Shown here: positions 1-5,585 of the stretch, one piece after another
Layout: each line of letters begins with the position of its first letter
Position numbering within the stretch: position 1 is the stretch's first letter
Assembly (NCBI GenBank): GCA_019244945.1
Contig: JAFASD010000552.1
Span: forward strand, 1 to 12,454
Direction: 5' to 3'
Length of the DNA stretch: 12,454 nucleotides
Source of the DNA: Acidobacteriaceae bacterium
GTDB lineage: Bacteria > Acidobacteriota > Terriglobia > Bryobacterales > Bryobacteraceae
Position numbers and translations under genes: made by a program
The notes under the pieces: model-generated
Databases searched by the model: none
Told to the model about the DNA's origin: nothing
What the model saw: the letters and a program-made list of their open reading frames with translations, nothing else

Positions 1-180
1 ACCACTATCCTCGAAGCCATCAGTAAGGCCGGAGGCGTTCAGGAGTTCGCCAACACCAAACACATTTATGTCCTCCGTGGAGACAAACGGATTTATTTTA
101 ACTACAAGGATGTCCTACGAGGAAAACATATGGAGCAAAACATCCAACTGCAACCGGGCGACCATATCGTGGTCCCATAG
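1..180 (+). CDS. Polysaccharide export protein, Wza/SLBB type, C-terminal fragment
   Basis: This is the last 59 codons of a gene that begins before the window; frame 1 is open from base 1 to a TAG at 178-180. The reading includes ILEAISKAGGV, HIYVLRG and, at the end, LQPGDHIVVP. That is the usual ending of SLBB-domain outer-membrane polysaccharide export proteins (Wza/GumB type): a short soluble-ligand-binding beta-grasp domain, a basic strand, then a 'PGD-I-VP' strand. Such proteins form the periplasmic and outer-membrane channel for capsule or exopolysaccharide. The Wzz-like and BY-kinase genes that follow fit this role exactly. The export motif and signal peptide lie outside the window, so the subfamily cannot be set. 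Only 21 bases separate it from the next gene. Confidence 0.85.
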   Translation, partial: TTILEAISKAGGVQEFANTKHIYVLRGDKRIYFNYKDVLRGKHMEQNIQLQPGDHIVVP

Positions 181-187
181 GCACGCC

Positions 188-194
188 AAGGAAA
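188..194 (+). promoter_or_regulatory. Ribosome binding site of the Wzz/GumC-like gene
   Basis: AAGGAAA lies 7 bases before the ATG at 202. It is the best Shine-Dalgarno-like stretch in the 21-base gap and supports that start codon. Confidence 0.6.
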
Positions 195-201
195 TTAAAC
201 T

Positions 202-1827
202 ATGCTGGATCGTCTCTCTGTACCACGCCGTCCCTTCGATTTTGAAGATTACGTAGACCTCTTAAGGAGGAATGTCCGGTGGATTATCGCCCCGACATTT
301 GCCGGCCTCGTGATTTCCACCGTAGTGGCCTACATGATGGAGGATACTTACGTCTCCCATGCCCTGATCCGTGTCGTTCCGCAGCAAATCTCTCCCGAGC
401 TGGTTCAAAGCACTAACAGCCAAAGCATCGTGGATCACGTGAACGCCATGGCCCAGAACATCCTGAGCCGTAGTGCCCTAACCAATCTCATCAATGCTCA
501 CGGTTTGTACAAAAAGGAGATAAAGCGCGAGCCGCTTGAGGATGTTCTCGAGAACATGAGGACAAAGGCAATCGGCATTCGAACGAGCACCGGGGTAGCC
601 GTTTCCGGCCAGAACATGTCCGCCATGCAGATCTCCTTTTCCTACGGCAATCCCTACATTGCGCGGGATGTTTGCCAGGACATCGTGGGCCGCTTCATGA
701 GCGAGAACAGCCAAACTAGTCTCGAAAATCAGGAACAGACGCAACAGTTTTTGAATGACGAGTTCGAACGCGCGAAAAGGGATCTGGACGAGAACGAACA
801 GAAGCTCGCCAGTTATCAGGAACGGAACAAAGGACATTTGCCCGAGGAGATGGACATGAACATCTCTCAAATGAACGCGCTCGAACAACGCATGAGCTCT
901 CTGACCGAAGCCCAAAGCAGAAACACGGAGCAACATATGTTGCTCGAAACTGCGCTTCACACTGCGAAGGACCGTCTCGCGGCGGTCAGTCTTGGAGGTT
1001 CGAGCCAGGTGCAATTCCATAACGAGAAGCTCACGGAGTTGGATAAGCAGATTGACCAACTCGAAGATGCAATCACGGCTATGAAAGACCGCTATAAGGA
1101 CGATTACCCTGACCTCCAGTCGGCGCGCGAACGGCTGAGTGGGTTGAAGAAGCAGCGGGACGAAGTTTCCAAAGAGAAACCTTCCAAGACCGAAGCGCCC
1201 CCGGAGAGCCCGGTCATGAGCCGCGAACGCCTGGATGCGCAGGGAGCCGTCGAGCAATTGCAAACACAATTGAAAACCAATGCATTGGAAGCCCAGCAAC
1301 TCCATAGTGAAGTTTCTAGCGTAAATGCCGCGTTGAGGAATTATCAGGCAAGCATTGCGACTGTGCCAGCGGGTATTAAGGAATACGCGGATCTTCTTCG
1401 AGACCGGGAGCTTTTGAAGAAGAGATATGACGACCTGCAGGAAAAGAAAGAAAAATCCGCTGTCTCCATGGATCTGGAACGCCGGAAGCAGGGGGAATCG
1501 CTGGAACAAGTCGACCCCGCTTCACTCCCAACTGCGCCAACCGCGCCCAAACGCGCATTGATCATTCCGATCGGCGCTGTCGTCGGGCTAGTTGTCGGGA
1601 TTATCCTCGTCGCGATTCGCGAACTGAAGGACACCTCCCTCAAGAATCTCAAAGACGCGCGCCTGTACACCCAACTCTCCATTCTAGGAAGTATTCCGTT
1701 GCTCGAGAATGATCTGGTCGTTCAGCGTCGCAAACAGATCATGTGGGTCGGTTGGGCAACCGCAACCGTCGCTGGGTTGGCCATTATGGCCGGGTCAGTG
1801 GCGCATTATTACATGAACAGGGCATAA
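202..1827 (+). CDS. Wzz/GumC-like polysaccharide chain-length determinant (co-polymerase)
   Basis: A 541-residue inner-membrane polysaccharide co-polymerase that would set chain length and couple synthesis to export. Visible order: short cytoplasmic N-terminus, first membrane helix about 25-46, Wzz-type domain to about 105, long periplasmic coiled-coil segments about 172-320 and 341-430, the family's proline-rich stretch (439-449, PASLPTAPTAP), and second membrane helix about 451-472. A cytoplasmic tail follows with ILGSIP (494-499), the segment that in this family precedes or contacts the kinase. A third hydrophobic segment lies at about 513-534. The separate kinase gene starts 5 bases downstream, so this is the split arrangement (as in CapA/CapB) and not a Wzc fusion. 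The family assignment is firm. The polymer and the exact subfamily (for example exosortase-associated) cannot be told from the window. Confidence 0.9.
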   Translation: MLDRLSVPRRPFDFEDYVDLLRRNVRWIIAPTFAGLVISTVVAYMMEDTYVSHALIRVVPQQISPELVQSTNSQSIVDHVNAMAQNILSRSALTNLINAHGLYKKEIKREPLEDVLENMRTKAIGIRTSTGVAVSGQNMSAMQISFSYGNPYIARDVCQDIVGRFMSENSQTSLENQEQTQQFLNDEFERAKRDLDENEQKLASYQERNKGHLPEEMDMNISQMNALEQRMSSLTEAQSRNTEQHMLLETALHTAKDRLAAVSLGGSSQVQFHNEKLTELDKQIDQLEDAITAMKDRYKDDYPDLQSARERLSGLKKQRDEVSKEKPSKTEAPPESPVMSRERLDAQGAVEQLQTQLKTNALEAQQLHSEVSSVNAALRNYQASIATVPAGIKEYADLLRDRELLKKRYDDLQEKKEKSAVSMDLERRKQGESLEQVDPASLPTAPTAPKRALIIPIGAVVGLVVGIILVAIRELKDTSLKNLKDARLYTQLSILGSIPLLENDLVVQRRKQIMWVGWATATVAGLAIMAGSVAHYYMNRA

Positions 1828-1832
1828 ATCCC

Positions 1833-2783
1833 ATGAGCCGTGTCCACGAAGCCTTGCGAAAAGCTCAGCAGAGCCCAGAGCCTGCTAAGCCGGATTCACG
1901 CGCCAAAATAGCTTCGAGCGTTATCGAAAGCCCCTTGGCCGTCGAAACTCCTGCTCCATCTCCGGCAGCAATCCTCGAAATCGAGGACATTGAGGACGCA
2001 ATCCGAAACGCCACCGAACTACCGTACCATCCGCTGAGCGACGCGCTATTGGTGAATCCGGCGAAGCCCCGCGAAGCTCCCTCCGAAGAATTCAGAACTC
2101 TTCGGACCCGTCTCAACCACTTACAAAGCCTGCAGCCACTCCATACCCTGGTAGTGACGAGCGCCTCTCCGGCAGAGGGAAAATCCTTTACTGCCACAAA
2201 CCTCGCCATCACGCAATCTCAATTGGCAGACAAGCGCGTACTGCTCGCGGATTTCGATTTCCGCCGTCCGACTGTCGAGAAAACCTTTCAAATCGATTCT
2301 TCTCCGGGCATTAGCGATTACCTTTTGGGGAAGGTTCGGATGGGCGACATCGTTCGCAGAATTGCCGGAACAAATCTATACGTGATGACGGCAGGCGAGA
2401 TTGTTTCGAACCCCTTGGAGCTACTGAACCTAAAAGAATGCAAGCTGCTGCTCGAAACCGTGCGGGAGCATTTTGATTGGGTCATTCTGGACAGTCCGCC
2501 GCTTCTCTTTGCCGCCGATGGGAATCTGTTGGCGACCATGTGTGACGGTACAATCCTCGTGGTTCGCATCGGCACGACAACTTTCGATTCGGTCACGCGC
2601 GCGCTTCAATCGCTTTGCGAAAACAATATTCTGGGAATCGTAGTGAATGGCGCGCGGCGTGGTGAGCTTTACAGCAAGTACAACTACTATCACAACTACT
2701 ATTACGCTCCCGGAGCTGAGTCCGAGGAAGCTGGCGATCTGCAGGCCGAGGCCGAGCAGCAGGAGTTGCAAGCAGATGAATAG
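1833..2783 (+). CDS. Cytoplasmic tyrosine autokinase (BY-kinase) for exopolysaccharide
   Basis: A 316-residue P-loop tyrosine kinase of the CpsD/CapB/Wzc-kinase family. Its autophosphorylation cycle would control assembly of the neighbouring co-polymerase. The N-terminus MSRVHEALRKAQQ is the typical start of such stand-alone kinases, which is why ATG 1833 is chosen over the in-frame GTG at 1743 inside the upstream gene. A linker rich in proline and acidic residues runs to about 80. Then come EEFRTLRTRL (85-94, oligomer contact motif), Walker A SPAEGKS (112-118), Walker A' LLADFDFRRP (137-146) and Walker B VILDSPP (217-223). The C-terminus carries seven tyrosines between 280 and 291 (Y280, 283, 285, 286, 289, 290, 291), followed by an acidic tail. 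These are the expected autophosphorylation sites. The ribosome site is poor, so coupling to the upstream gene is likely. Confidence 0.92.
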   Translation: MSRVHEALRKAQQSPEPAKPDSRAKIASSVIESPLAVETPAPSPAAILEIEDIEDAIRNATELPYHPLSDALLVNPAKPREAPSEEFRTLRTRLNHLQSLQPLHTLVVTSASPAEGKSFTATNLAITQSQLADKRVLLADFDFRRPTVEKTFQIDSSPGISDYLLGKVRMGDIVRRIAGTNLYVMTAGEIVSNPLELLNLKECKLLLETVREHFDWVILDSPPLLFAADGNLLATMCDGTILVVRIGTTTFDSVTRALQSLCENNILGIVVNGARRGELYSKYNYYHNYYYAPGAESEEAGDLQAEAEQQELQADE

Positions 2784-2788
2784 TCAAA

Positions 2789-3391
2789 GTGCCCGCTGAT
2801 AAATCTGCCGATACTCTCCCGGGCGTTCACGAATTGATCCGTGCGCGCTGGAGCCCACGCGCCTTTTCCGCACGGGACGTGTCCAGTGAAGACCTAAAAA
2901 CAATACTAGAAGCCGCCCGTTGGGCCGCTTCCTCTTTCAACGAACAGCCTTGGCGGTTCCTGATCGCGCGGAAATCCGATCCCGAGGCATTCGCGAACAT
3001 GCTCAGCCTACTAGTCCCTGCGAATCAGGCTTGGGCTAAGGCCGCGCCTGTATTGATGATCATGGTTGCGAAGCGGACCTTCTCGCATAGCGGTGCGCCG
3101 AATCTGTACGCGGTACATGACACCGGCCAAGCGCTCGCGCATCTGTTCTTGCAAGCCACAACTCTGGGTCTTCATGCCCACGGCATGGCTGGCTTTGATC
3201 GGGAAAGAGCGCGCAAAGAACTCAATATCCCAGACGATTACGATTTCGGAGCGGCTGTCGCATTGGGTTATCTCGGCTCCCCTGATGAGTTGCCGGAACA
3301 GCAGCGGGAAAAAGAACTTGCGAAGAGGACGCGGAAGCCGCTGAGCGAAATTGTCTTCGGCGCCAGCTTTGGGGAGCCTTTCGCGCTCTAA
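2789..3391 (+). CDS. Nitroreductase-family flavoprotein
   Basis: A 200-residue protein of the FMN-dependent nitroreductase fold, which uses NAD(P)H to reduce nitro compounds, quinones or related substrates; the real substrate is unknown. The N-terminal FMN-phosphate region reads RARWSPRAFS (18-27). EAARWAASSFNEQPWRF (41-57) is the classic second motif, and the C-terminal half has the helix around HDTGQALAHLFLQA (110-123), then GLHAHGMAGF (127-136) and VALGYLGSP (157-165). The start is GTG at 2789, only 5 bases after the kinase stop, and no better start is seen. Its link to polysaccharide export is positional only. The TAA at 3389-3391 overlaps the end of the convergent smr gene by 4 bases. 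Confidence 0.88.
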   Translation: MPADKSADTLPGVHELIRARWSPRAFSARDVSSEDLKTILEAARWAASSFNEQPWRFLIARKSDPEAFANMLSLLVPANQAWAKAAPVLMIMVAKRTFSHSGAPNLYAVHDTGQALAHLFLQATTLGLHAHGMAGFDRERARKELNIPDDYDFGAAVALGYLGSPDELPEQQREKELAKRTRKPLSEIVFGASFGEPFAL

Positions 3392-3666
3392 TCTTTCGAC
3401 AGAGTCACGATCGTAGCGCCCCAACCTCCAGCTCCGACTGGTGCATCGGCAAAATAGAGAACGTACCGAGTACGGCTGAGGATTGATCGCACCAATTCGC
3501 GCTGCACTCCGATCCCCCGGCCGTGAATAATTCGCAGCGCCGTGAAGCCGCGCCGATGCGCTTCTTCTAAATACGCTTCAACCGCGGGCTTCACGTCACG
3601 GGGCGCGAAAGCATGGAGATCGAGAACGTCGGTGATCGGAATCTCCACCGGGTCGTCTTCGGCCAT
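3388..3666 (-). CDS. Stand-alone Smr-domain protein
   Basis: A small protein (92 residues from the ATG at 3666; a TTG at 3672 would add two) that is almost entirely an Smr domain. Signatures are LDLH (15-18), the helix after it, RIIHGRG (45-51) and GGWGATIVTL (80-89). Smr domains occur at the end of MutS2 and as single proteins, and several have nicking-nuclease activity on DNA or RNA. This one lacks any MutS part, so its target is unknown. It is the last gene of the mutY block, a few bases after the glycine-zipper gene, and probably depends on read-through translation, since no good ribosome site precedes either start. The end overlaps the nitroreductase stop. Confidence 0.85.
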   Translation of the reverse strand: MAEDDPVEIPITDVLDLHAFAPRDVKPAVEAYLEEAHRRGFTALRIIHGRGIGVQRELVRSILSRTRYVLYFADAPVGAGGWGATIVTLSKD

Positions 3667-3678
3667 CTTCAAAAGGAA

Positions 3679-4494
3679 TTAGGGAATGCCTGGCACCCAG
3701 CTACGGTGTTGGGGTGCCGCAGGCGTTCGGCCATCGCTCAAAGCGGCGCGAGGTGGCGCATTCGCGAAGTTCAGGTCATCTTCATTGAACGTCAGAGCCC
3801 GGTCCAAAATCATTTCCACCGTCGATCCTTTGCTCAGGGTGGCGTCTGGACCGCGTGTCAGAAGTACGCCCAAAAGCCCTGCGGCCGCTCCAGCCCCAGC
3901 GCCGATTCCAGCGCCCCGTGCGATGTTTCCTGCAGCCGCTCCAATTCCCGTGCCGATCACGGTACCCGAAGTGGTCCTGTCTATGACCGTGCCAACGTCG
4001 CCGCTCTTGTTACCCGGCCCGCTGATCTTGCTCTGCTCGCGCTTCAACGTCTCATTGTCGCGAGCGTCGAGTGCCCCCAGATCGGAGCGGAAGTTACGGC
4101 TCACGCCGTTCGGAAGCGTCAATGAGTCGAAACGGACCTGGATTTCGCCTCGTCCCTTCACTCTCCCGGGACGCTTCACTTCCGTGATTGTTCCCGTTAC
4201 CCAACTACCCTGCGGAATCACGATCCGGCTCCCGGAGAGAACCGGAAATGCCGTTTCGAGATAAATGCGATCACCCACCGCAGCCTCTTTGGTGCTGACG
4301 CTGTTAATCATGTTCAGTAAAACGTGGGTGCCCGGAGGGACGCTGAACGATGACCCCGGCGGCGCTTCCTCGCGTTGCTTGAAACCGCCTTGACCTTGAG
4401 CGGGAGGAGGATTTTGGGCTTGCGGCGCATTCTGAGCGAACGCCGCCAGGAGAGCGCTCGAAAGGAGACAAGCAAGGGCCAAGCGTTTGGACAT
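3679..4494 (-). CDS. Secreted glycine-zipper protein with VirB10/TrbI-like pattern, function unknown
   Basis: A 271-residue exported protein. Residues 1-20 form a signal peptide (MSKR, hydrophobic core, likely cut after AFA). Next comes a Q/P-rich linker (21-48) and a beta-rich domain from about 50 with PPGTHVLLNMINS (53-65), VGDRIYLET (73-81), IVIPQGSWVTGTI (91-103) and a strand ending FDSLTLPNG (122-130). A glycine/alanine zipper (about 177-212) could enter a membrane, and the last strand is LSKGSTVEMILDRALTF (220-236). The order 'threshold strand, IPQG, LPNG, glycine-rich helix, final strand' recalls the C-terminal domain of VirB10/TrbI, but no other secretion genes are present, so this is a structural comparison only. 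The ATG overlaps the mutY stop (TAATG), and GGAGAGG (4502-4508) precedes it. Confidence 0.75.
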   Translation of the reverse strand: MSKRLALACLLSSALLAAFAQNAPQAQNPPPAQGQGGFKQREEAPPGSSFSVPPGTHVLLNMINSVSTKEAAVGDRIYLETAFPVLSGSRIVIPQGSWVTGTITEVKRPGRVKGRGEIQVRFDSLTLPNGVSRNFRSDLGALDARDNETLKREQSKISGPGNKSGDVGTVIDRTTSGTVIGTGIGAAAGNIARGAGIGAGAGAAAGLLGVLLTRGPDATLSKGSTVEMILDRALTFNEDDLNFANAPPRAALSDGRTPAAPQHRSWVPGIP

Positions 4495-5585
4495 TAACCG
4501 ACCTCTCCATCCAGTTTAAGATGGCGCGTGCGGCTTTGGGCAACCATTCGACTCGCTTTCTTCAGAACCGTGCTCATCGGAATCGTCCCTAGTTCCTCAA
4601 TATGTATCCAACGGCATCGGCCAAGTTCATCGGGCACGGTCGCTTCCACGATCTCAAAACGGTAGTTGTGGAACGTAATGCCATGCCGGAACGAGCCCAA
4701 CTTTCGGTGAATAGAGATCCCGGGCAAATGCTCCCGTTCAGGCAATTCCCAAAATCCCGGCATAAGCCGGGACTCTGGCGGACGCTGCCAGACCAGTACT
4801 TTCCCGCCACTTTCGACCCAGAATAAAACTCGTTCCTCTCGCACGTTTTTTTGAGCGGTTATTTTCACCGGTAGATCGTTCTCGCGCCCGCTTCTTCGCG
4901 CCCTGCAAATGCTCGACACTGGGCACAGCAGGCATTGTGGATTCTTGGGCAGACAAAGGGTAGCGCCGAGTTCCATCACCGCTTGGTTGAACACGCCGGG
5001 TTGTTCGCGATCGAGCAGCTTATCGGCAATTGCAGAGAAGTGCTTGCGCGCGTTCACGCTAGCGATGTTGGTCGGATCATTAAAAATCCGGCTCAGCACT
5101 CGAAATACATTGCCGTCAACCACTGCATGTGGCAGATTGAATGCGATGCTTGCGATAGCAGCGGCTGTATATTCGCCGATTCCCGGAAGCCGGCGAATGT
5201 CGCCATAGGTAGAGGGAAATGAGCCGGCATCGCGCATCTGCTGGGCGGCGCGCTGCAAATTTCGAGCTCGATAGTAATAGCCCAGCCCCGCCCAATAGGA
5301 AAGCAGTTCGGAGTCGTGTGTGTTTGCCAGGGCATGGAAATCAGGAAAGCGCTCCAGGAACCGCTCGTAATAGGGAATCACCGCGGCAACTCGCGTCTGT
5401 TGCAGCATGATCTCGGAAATCCAAATGGCGTAAGGATCGTGTGTGCGCCGCCATGGCAAGTCCCGCCTTGACGAGTCGTACCAAACGCGCAGATCCTTCC
5501 TTAGCCGCTCGATTTCGACGGCGGATAGGATCTTATAATGAGAAGGATCTCCCGCTTCCTGCGCCTTCACGTTCTTTTGGATCAA
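4494..5585 (-). CDS. mutY: A/G-specific adenine DNA glycosylase MutY
   Basis: A 363-residue MutY, which removes adenine mispaired with 8-oxoguanine. Visible parts: DLPWR (42-46), catalytic-glutamate motif SEIMLQQTRV with E58, GLGYYYRARN (100-109), helix-hairpin-helix LPGIGEYTA (133-141) and VDGNVFRVL with the catalytic aspartate D157. The iron-sulfur ligands are C211, C218, C221 and C227 in the exact C-X6-C-X2-C-X5-C spacing. A C-terminal Nudix-like 8-oxoG recognition domain (about 251-345) follows. The length fits the family. The start is uncertain: the first option is TTG at 5585, and a GTG at 5570 is also possible. No ATG exists before the conserved domain, and no good ribosome site is seen for either option. 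The gene is divergent from uvrA and leads the block mutY, glycine-zipper protein, smr. Confidence 0.95.
   Translation of the reverse strand: MIQKNVKAQEAGDPSHYKILSAVEIERLRKDLRVWYDSSRRDLPWRRTHDPYAIWISEIMLQQTRVAAVIPYYERFLERFPDFHALANTHDSELLSYWAGLGYYYRARNLQRAAQQMRDAGSFPSTYGDIRRLPGIGEYTAAAIASIAFNLPHAVVDGNVFRVLSRIFNDPTNIASVNARKHFSAIADKLLDREQPGVFNQAVMELGATLCLPKNPQCLLCPVSSICRARRSGRENDLPVKITAQKNVREERVLFWVESGGKVLVWQRPPESRLMPGFWELPEREHLPGISIHRKLGSFRHGITFHNYRFEIVEATVPDELGRCRWIHIEELGTIPMSTVLKKASRMVAQSRTRHLKLDGEVG
4502..4508 (-). promoter_or_regulatory. Ribosome binding site inside the end of mutY
   Basis: Read on the minus strand this is GGAGAGG, 7 bases before the ATG at 4494. It is the strongest ribosome site in the block. 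It shows that the glycine-zipper gene starts at the TAATG junction and is translated in coupling with mutY. Confidence 0.7.
5534..5539 (+). promoter_or_regulatory. Possible -10 element for uvrA inside mutY
   Basis: A perfect TATAAT sits 45 bases before the uvrA ATG, within the first codons of mutY on the other strand. With no intergenic space, a uvrA promoter must lie here or further inside mutY. The upstream -35 region is poor (TTTCGA at 5513-5518, spacer 15), and there is no extended -10 TG. The call rests on the hexamer and its position only. Confidence 0.35.

Noticed and set aside
478..1509. Long open frame of 343 codons on the minus strand opposite the Wzz/GumC-like gene
   Set aside because: It lies wholly inside a well-supported gene, has no recognisable domain, and its leucine/arginine/phenylalanine-rich reading is what antisense of a coiled-coil gene gives.
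1743..1832. N-terminal extension of the tyrosine kinase by 30 codons from a GTG
   Set aside because: It overlaps the end of the upstream gene in another frame, and MSRVHEAL at 1833 is the typical kinase start.
3692..3718. Inverted repeat GGCACCC...GGGTGCC with a 13-base loop near the 3' end of the glycine-zipper gene, considered as a terminator
   Set aside because: The stem is only 7 bp with a long loop, lies inside coding sequence, and no clear U-run follows at the right distance; smr follows within bases.
3686..4264. 192-codon plus-strand open frame opposite the glycine-zipper gene
   Set aside because: It is low-complexity (Pro, Ala, Arg, Ser) antisense of a Gly/Ala-rich gene, and the minus-strand gene has a signal peptide and a strong ribosome site.
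5441..5584. 48-codon N-terminal extension of UvrA
   Set aside because: It mirrors conserved mutY codons, shows no UvrA-like sequence, and the family begins near residue 26 of the shorter protein.
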